The position numbers and the translations under genes were made by a program. DNA of 64,000 nt, taken from the NCBI RefSeq assembly GCF_006980715.1, contig NZ_SBHN01000020.1:1-64000 (forward strand), written 5' to 3'. This DNA is from Telmatospirillum sp. J64-1. Its GTDB lineage: Bacteria > Pseudomonadota > Alphaproteobacteria > Rhodospirillales > Magnetospirillaceae. The notes below the pieces were generated by a model, which was not told the origin of the DNA, ran no database searches, and saw only the letters and a program-made list of their open reading frames with translations. Shown here one piece after another: positions 27,777-36,511 of the stretch (position 1 is its first letter; each line of letters begins with the position of its first letter).

Positions 27777-27805
27777 AGTATCCTCAGATTCCCCGCGCTC
27801 GTCAA
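27777..27805 (-). promoter_or_regulatory. Sigma70-type promoter of rplM-rpsI
   Basis: On the minus strand TTGACG and GATACT are separated by exactly 17 bp, giving a leader of about 57 nt before rplM. Confidence 0.75.
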
Positions 27806-27928
27806 CACCTAAAAAACCAATGAAATCAAGGCAGTTACGCCAGTGGTATTATTTTACCTCACTCAAGGAGCGCATGAATGCTGGCCTTGCGGCGCTTTCG
27901 GATAATCCTCCCTTTCCCGCCCGGCGAA

Positions 27929-28162
27929 TCAGGCCATCGCCATCTGCGTGGCGGCGAAATCGGCGATGCTGCGGATGCTGCGGAAATTGTCGAATTCCAG
28001 GCTGTCGGGCGCGACGGTGAAGCCGTAGCGGCTTTCCAGGAACATGATCAACTGCAGCAGCATCAGCGAATCCACCAGGCTCTCTTCCAACAGGTCGGTG
28101 TCGATGGAAGGCACATCGACATTCAGTTCGTTGGCGAAGAACTCCCGAAGCGTCTCGATCAT
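27929..28162 (-). CDS. Stand-alone acyl/peptidyl carrier protein
   Basis: A 77-residue four-helix carrier protein. The phosphopantetheine-attachment serine is S32 in EESLVDSLMLLQ, where the usual DSL triad is kept. It is not the fatty-acid AcpP, whose motif is GADSLD. It ends a minus-strand cluster with a formyltransferase, an adenylating ligase and a flavin monooxygenase, so it most likely holds the activated amino acid as a thioester. GGGAG precedes the ATG. It lies 32 bp after the formyltransferase gene. Confidence 0.88.
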   Translation of the reverse strand: MIETLREFFANELNVDVPSIDTDLLEESLVDSLMLLQLIMFLESRYGFTVAPDSLEFDNFRSIRSIADFAATQMAMA

Positions 28163-28194
28163 ACGCACGTACTCCCTAGGCTGAAGGCTTGAGG

Positions 28195-29163
28195 TCAATC
28201 TCCGTCTTCCAGGCACTGGCCCGGGGCCAGCAATTCGCCGGCGACGATGGAACGGCTGTCGAAGAGGACATGCGAAACCAGGATCGTCTCGTCGTCACAG
28301 GCGACCGTGACCTGGCTGCCCTCGCGCCCGCAGACGGTGCCCGGCGCGGCCGTGGCGGGCTGGCCGGTGCGGGAGGCGCGCAAGACGGCGAATTCACGCC
28401 CGCCCAGCCGCGTGCGCGGATGGCCCCAGGCCGAGGGGAAAGGGCCGTGGTCGCAGGCGCGGATGAAGTCCACCACCTCGCGCGCCGGGCGCGACCAGCA
28501 CAAGCGTCCCTGCTGGGGGATCTCCCGCCCGAAATATTCCCGCTTCACCGGGTCCGTGGGCTGGCGCGGAATGGAGGACGGCTCGATCGCCGCCGTCTTG
28601 ATCAGGCGCTGGATCAGCCCCAGACCCAGGTCGCTGCACCTGGCCGAGACCGTCAGCGCCGTGTCGTCCGGCCTGACATCGAACAGGGTCTGATAGGCGA
28701 TGGCGCCGGTATCGATGCCGCCATCCATCCAATGCAGGGTCACGCCATGCTGTTCCTCGCCCCGGAACAGCGCCCAGTTGACGCTGTTGAGACCGGCATA
28801 GCGGGGCAGCGGGCCGGGATGCATGTTGAAGGCGCCGATCCGTGCCGCCGCGATGACCTCGGGCCGGACCAGCAGCAGCGAATGCACGTTCAGCAGCAAA
28901 TCCACCCCCGCCGCCGCGACGATCTCGGCGAAGGCCGGATCGGTCACGAGGCGGCTGGGCCAGACCGGCAAGTCGAGCTTGCGCGCCAAGGCCCGCAGGC
29001 TGGGGCCCGATCCTACCGCCTCGCCCGTCACCACCCCGGCCAGGGAATGCCTGGAATTGTCCGTCAGGCTGCGGAGCAGGCGCATGGCTGGGGCCCCCTC
29101 GCCCACCAGCATGATGGTGAGCGGACGGGCCTCGGCAGGCCGGGCCCGTCCGGCTTCATGCAT
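28195..29163 (-). CDS. Formyltransferase-fold enzyme of the carrier-protein cluster
   Basis: A 322-residue protein of the methionyl-tRNA/UDP-sugar formyltransferase superfamily. The catalytic signature FNMHPGPLPRYAG, with Asn and His, is followed by HWMDGGIDTGAI, containing the catalytic Asp. The fmt-type C-terminal tRNA-binding domain is only partly recognisable (about 200-322, with GRLCWSRPAREVVDF). It presumably moves a formyl group from 10-formyl-tetrahydrofolate to an amine of the cluster's substrate. The ATG overlaps the ligase stop by 8 bp, implying coupling. The true fmt usually sits beside def, so this is not fmt. Confidence 0.82.
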   Translation of the reverse strand: MHEAGRARPAEARPLTIMLVGEGAPAMRLLRSLTDNSRHSLAGVVTGEAVGSGPSLRALARKLDLPVWPSRLVTDPAFAEIVAAAGVDLLLNVHSLLLVRPEVIAAARIGAFNMHPGPLPRYAGLNSVNWALFRGEEQHGVTLHWMDGGIDTGAIAYQTLFDVRPDDTALTVSARCSDLGLGLIQRLIKTAAIEPSSIPRQPTDPVKREYFGREIPQQGRLCWSRPAREVVDFIRACDHGPFPSAWGHPRTRLGGREFAVLRASRTGQPATAAPGTVCGREGSQVTVACDDETILVSHVLFDSRSIVAGELLAPGQCLEDGD

Positions 29164-30748
29164 CGGCCTTCTCCGGACTGGCCGACATGTCTTCCTTGAG
29201 GCGCGGACGGTCGATCTTGCCATTGGCATTCTTGGGCAGCATCCGGTAGGCCGCCCAGCGCGTCGGAAGCATGTAGGCGGGCAGATGGCGGCTCAGTGCC
29301 TTGCGCAAATCCTTGGGATTCAGGTCATGGTCCTCGGCGGGAACATAGGCGCAGCAGATCGTCGCGCCGTCGAAACCGCCGCTTTGGACCGCCACCACCG
29401 CCGCTTCCTTGAGGATGCCCAGGGCATCCAGTGCGGCCTCGATCTCGCCCAGTTCGATGCGGTAGCCCCGGCTCTTGATCTGGCTATCGGCGCGGCCGAC
29501 GAAATGGATCAGCCCGTCCTCGCCCAGCCGCGCCAGATCGCCGGTCTTGTAGACGCGGCCCGGGGAGAAGGGATGGGGCAGGAAGACGCCCCGTGTCTTT
29601 TCCGGGTCCTGCCAATAGCCGGGACTGAGCCCCACCCCGGCGATGTAGAGATCGCCCACCTCGCCGGGCGGCGTGGGCCGCATCTCTTCATCCAGCACCA
29701 GCAGATCCTCGCCGCCGCAAGGCCGTCCGATGGGGATCGCGGCCCGCTCGTCCGAGGGACAGGCGGGAACGGTATAATAGCTGCTGGCAATGGTCGCCTC
29801 GGTGGGACCGTAGAGATTGGTGAAGCGGACATGGGGCAGGCGCCGCATCCAGTGGATCAAGCTGGAGGTCGGCAGCACCTCGCCGCACCACAGCACCCGC
29901 TTCAGGCTGGGGAAATCGCCGTCGCGGATCACCCCGGCCTTGGCCATCAGCGACATCACCGAAGGCACCGAGAACCATTGCGTCAGTGCGGAAGAGCGGA
30001 TGAACTCGGCCAGCTTGTTGGGCAGCAGGTTGAGTTCCGGCGCCACCAGATGCAATTCGGCCCCAGCCCTGAAGCTGCCGAACATGTCGAAGGTGGAGAG
30101 ATCGAAATGCAGCGGCGGATGGCCCGAGAGACGATCCGCCTTCCCAATGCCGAAATAGTCCACGCCCCATTCCACGAAGGACAGGGCATTGGCATGGGTG
30201 ATGACCACGCCCTTGGGCAAACCCGTCGACCCCGAGGTGAACAGGATATGAGCGGCATCCTCGGGCCCGCGGCGGACATCCGGCGCGCTTTCCGGCAGGC
30301 CGAGGGCCTCGGCGGCCTCGAAATGTACTCCTGGCCAGGATTGCGGCCCGATCAGGCCGATCCGCGCGGCCCGGGCGGCGGGACTTTCGGCGGCGATCTC
30401 CTCCATCAGCCTCCCGGTGGCAGCCGTGATCAGGATGACGCGCGGGCGGCAGGACTCGACGATGCGGGCCGCCCGCAAGGCGGGGCTGGCGGGGTCCATC
30501 GGGACATAGACGCAGCCCGCCTTCAGCACCGCCTGGATGGCCGTCAGGGCATGAAGCGACTTGGGCAGCAGCAGGCAGACCCGGTCGCCCTCGCGGCATC
30601 CCTGCGCGCGCAGCAGCCGGGCCAAGCGGTTGGACATCGCCTCCAGCGCGCCATAGGTCATGCGCTGGTCCGCCATTACCAGAGCCGTCGCCTCGGGACG
30701 GGTTTCGGCCTGGGCGGCCACAAGGTGATGCAGCAGCCGCACGCTCAT
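29156..30748 (-). CDS. Stand-alone amino-acid adenylating ligase (NRPS A-domain type)
   Basis: A 530-residue ANL-superfamily ligase. Core motifs: A3 TSGSTGLPKG (171-180), A4 FDLSTFD (215-221), A5 NLYGPTEATIA, A7 YKTGDLARLGEDG, A8 RADSQIKSRGYRIELGE and A10 NANGKIDRP with the catalytic lysine. D216 aligns with the Asp that holds the alpha-amino group in amino-acid-activating A domains, so an amino acid substrate is likely. No condensation or carrier domain is fused; the free carrier is encoded two genes downstream. The ATG overlaps the monooxygenase stop by 4 bp. Confidence 0.88.
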   Translation of the reverse strand: MSVRLLHHLVAAQAETRPEATALVMADQRMTYGALEAMSNRLARLLRAQGCREGDRVCLLLPKSLHALTAIQAVLKAGCVYVPMDPASPALRAARIVESCRPRVILITAATGRLMEEIAAESPAARAARIGLIGPQSWPGVHFEAAEALGLPESAPDVRRGPEDAAHILFTSGSTGLPKGVVITHANALSFVEWGVDYFGIGKADRLSGHPPLHFDLSTFDMFGSFRAGAELHLVAPELNLLPNKLAEFIRSSALTQWFSVPSVMSLMAKAGVIRDGDFPSLKRVLWCGEVLPTSSLIHWMRRLPHVRFTNLYGPTEATIASSYYTVPACPSDERAAIPIGRPCGGEDLLVLDEEMRPTPPGEVGDLYIAGVGLSPGYWQDPEKTRGVFLPHPFSPGRVYKTGDLARLGEDGLIHFVGRADSQIKSRGYRIELGEIEAALDALGILKEAAVVAVQSGGFDGATICCAYVPAEDHDLNPKDLRKALSRHLPAYMLPTRWAAYRMLPKNANGKIDRPRLKEDMSASPEKADA

Positions 30749-31761
30749 GCCGCCATCTCCTGCGCGTATTGGAAGGCCAGCCGCATATGCTCGATTTCCT
30801 CGTAGGACGGGGGAATATCCATGATGAAGAGGCGGTGTCCCTGGGTGATGTATTGGACCAGCTCGGCCGCCGTGCGCTCGTAGCTGCCGACCAGATAGGG
30901 GCAGAATGTTTTGTAGGTCTGGAACGGGCGCAGCCAATAGGGATCGTCCGCGAAACGGGGGACGGTCTCGGTTTCGGAAAGCTGCTTGTGCCAGACCGAA
31001 TCGCTGACCTTCATGGCCAGTTGATGGGTCAGTTCGCCCGGACGGTCTTCGGGGAAGCGTTCATGCGCGATGCGCCAGGCCTCGGCGCCGTCCTTGCGGG
31101 CGATGATGCCGATCCGCGCCCCGCAGCCTGCGGGCATCTTCGCCTCCTCCCCCGCCTCCAGGCGCTTGGGATAGACCACCGCCGTGGCGCCGATGTCCTC
31201 GGCGGCGGCCAGCCCGGCGGCCGAGGAGCCGGAGATCAGGATTTCCGGAAACAGCTCGGGCGGCAGCGGCGGCTGCATCCTCACTCCCTTGACCCGGTAG
31301 TACCGGCCCTCGAAACGCACCGGATGCGGGCTTTCCAGCAATTGCTTCAGGATCAGGGCATATTCGGTGGTGCGCCGGTAGCGGTCGTCATGGGGCGTGT
31401 CGTCGCCCAGCGCCAACAGGTCGTTCCGGAACCCGCCCGCCAGCATGTTCAGGGCGATCCGCCGGTCATGAAGCAGGGCCAGCGAGGCCACCTTCTTGGC
31501 CGCCGCATAAGGATGCATGTAGAGGGGCTGCACCGCCACCAAGGGCAGCAGGCTGCGGGTGTTCTGCAGGATGACCTGCGCCACCAGCCAGGGATCGGCC
31601 AGGCTGTTGTCGGTATAGATCAGGATGCCGGCGCAGCCCGCCGCCTCGCTCCATTGGGCCACCTCGATCACCCGGCGCGGATAATCCTTCCCGTCCTGGT
31701 CCTTCGACTGCGGGCAGGTCGTGTAGATTTGCAGGCCGTTGCGGGAAGAAATGGTCATCAT
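30745..31761 (-). CDS. Luciferase-like FMN-dependent monooxygenase
   Basis: A 338-residue LLM-class (bacterial luciferase/SsuD-like) oxidoreductase with a TIM-barrel fold. Recognisable blocks include AGCAGILIYTDNSLADPWL, RIALNMLAGGFRNDLLALGD, the substrate-lid region YALILKQLL...YYRVKGV and PEILISGSSAAGLAAAE. Such enzymes use FMNH2 and oxygen. In gene clusters with stand-alone A domains and carriers they usually oxidise the tethered substrate. No flavin reductase is adjacent. The start is uncertain: ATG-ATG at 31761/31758 has no strong SD, and a TTG at 31812 extends the frame. Confidence 0.82.
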   Translation of the reverse strand: MMTISSRNGLQIYTTCPQSKDQDGKDYPRRVIEVAQWSEAAGCAGILIYTDNSLADPWLVAQVILQNTRSLLPLVAVQPLYMHPYAAAKKVASLALLHDRRIALNMLAGGFRNDLLALGDDTPHDDRYRRTTEYALILKQLLESPHPVRFEGRYYRVKGVRMQPPLPPELFPEILISGSSAAGLAAAEDIGATAVVYPKRLEAGEEAKMPAGCGARIGIIARKDGAEAWRIAHERFPEDRPGELTHQLAMKVSDSVWHKQLSETETVPRFADDPYWLRPFQTYKTFCPYLVGSYERTAAELVQYITQGHRLFIMDIPPSYEEIEHMRLAFQYAQEMAA

Positions 31762-31909
31762 GCATGTCCCACATTGTTGCGGGGGGCTCTTCCGCAGGTT
31801 CCGGCTGAGCAAGCCGGAAAAACCGCCGCGGGATCACATTCCTGAAATTATCGCGGAACATTCGCGCCCCACAAAACAACCATGGGTGCATTGGCCGCTG
31901 TTTGAGGGG

Positions 31910-33061
31910 TTAGTAAAAGAGGCTGGCATCCCCATCCATCAGGCTGGGCAGCCAGACATCCGGGTCTTGCAGCAGCTGGGCCAGCGCCGCATCCGGCACG
32001 CGATAGAAATAAGAGTTATGGGGATAGGGCATGGGGATGGCCCGGCGCGCCAGGAAGCGCTGCTGCGCGAGGCCCGGCAGGCCGAACATCTCCATCAGGT
32101 GGCAGCCCTCGCGCCTGGCCTGCAGCGCGGCCGCCCAAAGCAGCCAGTCCGCCGTCTCGGGCGGCGCTTCCGGGTCCAGTTGCAGGTCGAGGATGCGCGC
32201 GCCCAGCAGGCCGATCGCGGGCCGCGCATGCGCCTTCCACAAGACGTAGCCGTCTAGATAGCCGCCGCTGCCGCAACTGATCAGGCGCACCGGATGTTGG
32301 GCATCGGGATCGCCCAGACGCCAGCGCAAGGTGGCGGCATCCCGCCAGGCCAGCAGCTTTTCCGAACTGAGGGTCAGACGCAGCCACAGCCGGTCGAAGG
32401 CCTCGCCTACCGCCGATGCCTCCAGGGACCGCAGGTCGGGCATGGCACCGGCGGGGCGTTTCATCCCATGACCGGCCAAGCGCAGGCCGGGACCTCCGGC
32501 GAGAGCGCCCACGATGCTCGCCAGCCCGGCCAGGCTTTTTCCCTTCCCCTGCCGCCGCATTTTCGCCGCCGCCACCGCTCCGGCATTCAGCACCCAGCCG
32601 AAGCGGGAAGAGAGCGGCCCCTCCGGCAGGCTCTGGAACTTGAAGAATTCAAAGATGCTGGAGGCCGTTTCATTGGCCGAAGTATTGAACAGCAACGAGA
32701 CGCCGGGCTGGTTCATGAAGCGGTGCAGCAGCTTGAGGCTGGCGCTGCGATGTTCCGGCAGCACCAGATAGGCTTGGCCCGCGGCAGCAAGCACCGCTTC
32801 GCCGTCCAGCCAATAGCGCTGGGCCAGATTCCCGAGAAAACCGCAGGGCCTGCCGCCGTTCAGCAACAGCCAGCCGGGCCGGAATCCCGGCCCGGCCTCG
32901 GCCAGCGCGGGATTGTCCACCGTCAGCCAGCGCCATTTCGCCACGGAAGGCACTTGCCAGTCCATCCGGCGGTAGAGCGGCGCAAGGCTGCCGTAATCCT
33001 CCACCTTCATCGGGCGGATTTCGGTGGCGGAGGCCTTCGGGGCGACTTCCGACAGCAGCAT
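31910..33061 (-). CDS. GNAT-fold acyltransferase-like protein, first gene of the cluster
   Basis: A 383-residue protein without a firm family name. The N-terminal part (about 10-140: IRPMKVEDYGSLAPLYRRMD, then AGQAYLVLPEHRS and LLFNTSANETASSIFEFF) resembles GNAT acyltransferases; the C-terminal half (from about 230) could be a second, degenerate GNAT domain, as in double-GNAT proteins. ATG follows GGGAGG at 6 nt. It is 150 bp upstream of the monooxygenase on the same strand and probably starts the operon. Role inferred: acylation of the product or carrier-bound intermediate. Confidence 0.65.
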   Translation of the reverse strand: MLLSEVAPKASATEIRPMKVEDYGSLAPLYRRMDWQVPSVAKWRWLTVDNPALAEAGPGFRPGWLLLNGGRPCGFLGNLAQRYWLDGEAVLAAAGQAYLVLPEHRSASLKLLHRFMNQPGVSLLFNTSANETASSIFEFFKFQSLPEGPLSSRFGWVLNAGAVAAAKMRRQGKGKSLAGLASIVGALAGGPGLRLAGHGMKRPAGAMPDLRSLEASAVGEAFDRLWLRLTLSSEKLLAWRDAATLRWRLGDPDAQHPVRLISCGSGGYLDGYVLWKAHARPAIGLLGARILDLQLDPEAPPETADWLLWAAALQARREGCHLMEMFGLPGLAQQRFLARRAIPMPYPHNSYFYRVPDAALAQLLQDPDVWLPSLMDGDASLFY

Positions 33062-33187
33062 GTGATACCTCCCGGACCCTTCCTGCACGACTCGCGGCGA
33101 CGCATGAGCGTCTCAAGAGTGCGAGGAGAATTTCCCCGAGGCAAATGCACCTAAGGCTGAAGAAGACTTGAAAAAGATGCGTCCCGG

Positions 33188-33210
33188 CCCGATCGGTCAG
33201 ACCGATCGGG
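33188..33210. promoter_or_regulatory. 23-bp perfect palindrome upstream of the biosynthetic cluster
   Basis: CCCGATCGGTC-A-GACCGATCGGG, with 11-bp arms, lies 127 bp before the first cluster gene and 85 bp beyond the thioesterase stop. It has the size and symmetry of a dimeric repressor operator. A role as thioesterase terminator is less likely because the nearest T-run on the minus strand is about ten bases away. Confidence 0.5.
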
Positions 33211-33294
33211 AGACGGAAAAGCCGGAGGACTCATCTCGCATGGGCAAGACTCACCTCTCTTTCCGGCATCGCCGGAGCCGCATCGGGGGAACGT

Positions 33295-33744
33295 TCAGGC
33301 CGCGCTGGTCCGGCTCATGACGGCCGCCGCCGAGGGAGGAATGGAATAGGTGCCGGTGACATGGGCGACCATGTCGTCGCTGCCGTCCGTGTAGAGCGCC
33401 ACCTCGCCCACCGCAAGGCGCTTGCCCAGCTTCAGGATGCGGCCTTCGGCAATGACGTCGGCCTGGGGCGGCTTGCGCAGGAAATTGATCGACAGATTGG
33501 TGGTCACCGCCAGTTCCACCTTGCCGATCATGCCCAGCACCACCGCATACATGGTGACATCGGCCAGGGCCATCAGGGCCGGTCCCGCGACCGTGCCGCC
33601 GGGACGGACCAGATCGGGATTGGCGTGCATGCGCATGCGCGCCGTGCCCTCGCCGATGGCCTCGGTATGCATGCCGAACAGATCGACCAGCGGCAATTCG
33701 GCGGAAACCAGTTTCTGGAAATCCTCGACGGTGATGAGCGGCAT
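33295..33744 (-). CDS. PaaI-type hotdog thioesterase
   Basis: A 149-residue single-hotdog acyl-CoA thioesterase. HANPDLVRPGGTVAGPALMALADVTMY carries the usual catalytic-helix features, and LAVTTNLSINFLRKP is the central strand typical of the PaaI/YdiI class. These hydrolyse aromatic or medium-chain acyl-CoAs in the cytosol. GGAGG precedes the ATG. It is divergent from the enoyl-CoA hydratase gene, so both may handle CoA esters. Confidence 0.88.
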   Translation of the reverse strand: MPLITVEDFQKLVSAELPLVDLFGMHTEAIGEGTARMRMHANPDLVRPGGTVAGPALMALADVTMYAVVLGMIGKVELAVTTNLSINFLRKPPQADVIAEGRILKLGKRLAVGEVALYTDGSDDMVAHVTGTYSIPPSAAAVMSRTSAA

Positions 33745-33872
33745 GTTTCCTCCGGGATTATTTTCTCCAAGTATGGCGGCGGCTTTCCCTTTGCGTCAAC
33801 GCACGGGCTTGATCCCATGTCCCCGGGGGCGCAGACTGAAATTCATAATCAAGAAACAGGGAGAGACCATCC

Positions 33873-34664
33873 ATGACCGCCGAAACCGCTCAGCCCCTGC
33901 TGCTGCGCCAGGATGCCGAGGGCATCGCCACGCTGACGCTGAACCGCCCCCAGGCACGCAACGCCCTGTCGCTGGGGCTGATGGCCGCCCTTCAGGCCGA
34001 ACTGGATGCGATCGCCTCGGACGCGACGGTCAAGGTGGTGGTCATCGCCGCCAACGGCCCGGCCTTCTGCGCCGGACACGACCTGAAGGAAATTCGCGCC
34101 AATCCGGGGCGGGAGAATTATGCCGACCTGTTCTCCCGGTGCTCGGCCCTGATGACCGCCATCGTCCGGCTGCCCAAGCCGGTGATTGCCAAGGTCCATG
34201 CCATGGCCACCGCCGCCGGCTGCCAGCTGGTGGCGAGCTGCGACCTAGCCATAGCTGCCGAAGAGGCCCGCTTCGCCACGCCCGGCGTCAATATCGGCCT
34301 GTTCTGCTCGACCCCCATGGTCGCCCTGTCGCGTGCCGTGGGCCGCAAACAGGCCATGGAGATGCTGCTGACCGGCCGCCCCGTCACCGCCGCCGAAGCG
34401 CAGGCCTGGGGCCTGATCAACCGTGCCGTCCCGGCGGCGGAACTGGACGAGCAGGTGACTCAGCTGGCCCGCCAGATCGCCGCCAAATCCCCGCTGACGC
34501 TGGCGACCGGCAAGGAAGCCTTTTACCGGCAGGCGGAAATGGGGCTGGACGAGGCCTATGCCTATGCCAGCGAGGTCATGACCCGGAACATGCTGGCCCA
34601 AGACGCCGAGGAAGGCATCGACGCCTTCCTCGCTAAGCGCGATCCCGTCTGGCGGGGCTGCTGA
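33873..34664 (+). CDS. Enoyl-CoA hydratase/isomerase family protein
   Basis: A 263-residue crotonase-fold protein. The CoA-binding segment AFCAGHDLKEI and the oxyanion-hole stretch AKVHAMATAAGCQLVASCDLA are clear. FATPGVNIGLFCSTPMVALSR follows and differs from classical hydratases (no obvious second catalytic Glu pair), as in the ECHDC3-like branch. Its reaction is therefore uncertain within the superfamily. ATG lies after GGGAGAGACC. It seems to be a single-gene unit. Confidence 0.88.
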   Translation: MTAETAQPLLLRQDAEGIATLTLNRPQARNALSLGLMAALQAELDAIASDATVKVVVIAANGPAFCAGHDLKEIRANPGRENYADLFSRCSALMTAIVRLPKPVIAKVHAMATAAGCQLVASCDLAIAAEEARFATPGVNIGLFCSTPMVALSRAVGRKQAMEMLLTGRPVTAAEAQAWGLINRAVPAAELDEQVTQLARQIAAKSPLTLATGKEAFYRQAEMGLDEAYAYASEVMTRNMLAQDAEEGIDAFLAKRDPVWRGC

Positions 34665-34764
34665 GGGAAGACGCCGTCCTGTTCATCCTGGCCTGAAATC
34701 ACAATATCTCCGCACAAGAGGTCGCGCCTCCCGCGGCATCTCTCCAGCAAGAACGAAGGGTATA

Positions 34765-35325
34765 ATGTCTGAAGGCGATCTTTGGGTATTCGGTTATGGC
34801 TCGCTGATGTGGCGGCCGGGTTTTCCTTACCTGGATGTGCAGCCCGCCGTACTGGAGGGCTATCACCGTGCCTTCTGCCTTTACTCCCGCCATTACCGAG
34901 GCACGGCGGAGAAGCCGGGCCTGGTGCTGGGGCTGACGCCGGGCGGGCACTGCCAGGGCGCGGCCTTCCGCGTCGCTGCCGATAAGGCCGACGAAGTGGT
35001 CGATTACCTGAACGAACGGGAATTGGGATCTTACGCCTATATCGCCCTCACCTTGCCGGTCTGCCTGTGCCGCAGCGGCGAGCGGGTGGAAGCCTATACC
35101 TTCGTGGCCGATCCCCAGCACCGCCAATATGCCGGAAATCTGGGGCTGGAGCGTTCGGCCCAGATCATCATGGATGCCGAAGGCCGTGCCGGACTGAACC
35201 GCGACTACCTGATCAACACGGTGCGCGAGTTGGAAAATCACGGCGTGGTCGATTCGCATCTTCACGAATTGCTGCTGGAAGTCGAGCGCCAGACCGGCCT
35301 GATCGAAGCCGGCGGCGGCATCTGA
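34765..35325 (+). CDS. ChaC-like gamma-glutamylcyclotransferase
   Basis: A 186-residue ChaC-family enzyme that cleaves glutathione to 5-oxoproline and Cys-Gly in the cytosol. The nucleotide-like loop [13 protein letters not shown] opens the protein; [12 protein letters not shown] and the conserved-Glu segment [12 protein letters not shown], containing the catalytic Glu, follow. The length is typical for bacterial ChaC. It is 31 bp upstream of the CoA-binding protein gene and likely co-transcribed. Confidence 0.92.
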   Translation: MSEGDLWVFGYGSLMWRPGFPYLDVQPAVLEGYHRAFCLYSRHYRGTAEKPGLVLGLTPGGHCQGAAFRVAADKADEVVDYLNERELGSYAYIALTLPVCLCRSGERVEAYTFVADPQHRQYAGNLGLERSAQIIMDAEGRAGLNRDYLINTVRELENHGVVDSHLHELLLEVERQTGLIEAGGGI

Positions 35326-35356
35326 TTCACCGGCGCAATCCCACAGGAGCAGAAAG

Positions 35357-35764
35357 ATGTCCGAAGCCGTGATCCGCGACGTCCTGACCAGCGTCAAGAC
35401 CATCGCCGTGGTCGGCGCCTCGCCCAAGACCATCCGCCCCAGCCATAGCGTCATGGCCTTCCTGCAACGTCAGGGCTATCGCTGCATTCCCATCAATCCG
35501 GGGCTGGAAGGACAGACATTGCTGGGCGAGACGGTCTATCCCAATCTCGCCGCAATTCCCTTCCCCGTCGACATGGTCGATATCTTCCGGAATTCCGAAC
35601 AGGCCGGCGGCGTCGTGGACGAAGCCATCGCCATCGGCGCCAAGGTCGTGTGGATGCAATTGGGCGTCATCGACCACGACGCCAAACGCCGCGCCGAGGA
35701 AGCGGGACTGACAGTGATCATGGACCGCTGCCCGGCCATCGAAATTCCGCGCCTGGGGCTGTAG
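35357..35764 (+). CDS. CoA-binding domain protein (YccU-like)
   Basis: A 135-residue single-domain Rossmann-like CoA-binding protein (CoA_binding_2). [18 protein letters not shown] is the nucleotide loop, and [18 protein letters not shown] and [11 protein letters not shown] are conserved blocks. Its role is unknown; relatives occur in many Proteobacteria. ACAGGAG precedes the ATG. Its 3' end lies next to the family D inverted repeat. Confidence 0.92.
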   Translation: MSEAVIRDVLTSVKTIAVVGASPKTIRPSHSVMAFLQRQGYRCIPINPGLEGQTLLGETVYPNLAAIPFPVDMVDIFRNSEQAGGVVDEAIAIGAKVVWMQLGVIDHDAKRRAEEAGLTVIMDRCPAIEIPRLGL

Positions 35765-35777
35765 AGGCTTTTTATAG

Positions 35778-35845
35778 AGACACAGATGAACACAGAGAAA
35801 CACAGATAGAAGAAAGGGTGTTTGTTATTATTTTCATCTGTGTCT
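35778..35845. repeat. Dispersed repeat family D, inverted repeat
   Basis: A 13-bp arm AGACACAGATGAA (35778-35790) and its perfect complement TTCATCTGTGTCT (35833-35845) flank direct sub-repeats of ACACAGA. It fills the convergent gap between the CoA-binding protein and hydrolase genes and is much more AT-rich than its surroundings. Similar CACAGATGAACACAGA repeats are scattered in many genomes. Confidence 0.7.
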
Positions 35846-35863
35846 TCTAGCTTCTCGCCCGCC

Positions 35864-36511
35864 TCACCGCAGCCGCGCCACCAACCAATCGTGCAGAAGC
35901 GGCCGGATTTGAGCTGCCACTTCGTCCAGGCAATGCCCCGCGCCGGGGAAATATTCCACGCGCTTGGGGGCGGTGATCTGCGAAGCCAGCCGGTCGGTAC
36001 AAAGAGACGGCAGAATTTCGTCCTGTTCGCCATGCAGCATCAAGGTCTGGCAGAGGACCTGATCGGCCAGGGTGGCGCCATAGGCCTGGGTGGCAATGGT
36101 CACCAAGGCGTCCACATCGGGCGACAAAGCGGCGGCCTGGGTCACCACCGCACCGCCGAAGGAATGTCCGACCAAACCCACCCGCTTGATACCCTCGCCC
36201 TCCAGGAAGGCGATACCGGCCAGCACATCGTGAAGCGCCTCGTTCAACTGGCTGGAATGGCGGAATCGCACTCGCAAAGCGGCGATGCCCGCCTTCGGCA
36301 ATTCCTGACAGAGCCAGGGATAGAGGTCGTGGGCCGGGCTGTCCCAGCCGCCGCCGACGCCGCCCACCATCAAGACGGCGGCTTCGGCTCCTTCCACTTC
36401 GTACCAGCGGAAATCCACGCGCCCCCGCCCCGTCATCACCTCGACCGGCGCATAGCCGCCCGAGGCGATGGGGAGAATGCGCGTCTCGGTGAGAAGGACC
36501 TGCTCAACCAT
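35864..36511 (-). CDS. Alpha/beta hydrolase
   Basis: A 215-residue serine hydrolase of the dienelactone-hydrolase-like group. The nucleophile elbow is GLVGHSFGGAVV, the acid lies near MLHGEQDEILP and the histidine in PGAGHCLDEV. No signal peptide. It starts within the stop codon of the small upstream gene (TGATG), so it depends on that gene's translation. Substrate unknown. Confidence 0.88.
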   Translation of the reverse strand: MVEQVLLTETRILPIASGGYAPVEVMTGRGRVDFRWYEVEGAEAAVLMVGGVGGGWDSPAHDLYPWLCQELPKAGIAALRVRFRHSSQLNEALHDVLAGIAFLEGEGIKRVGLVGHSFGGAVVTQAAALSPDVDALVTIATQAYGATLADQVLCQTLMLHGEQDEILPSLCTDRLASQITAPKRVEYFPGAGHCLDEVAAQIRPLLHDWLVARLR

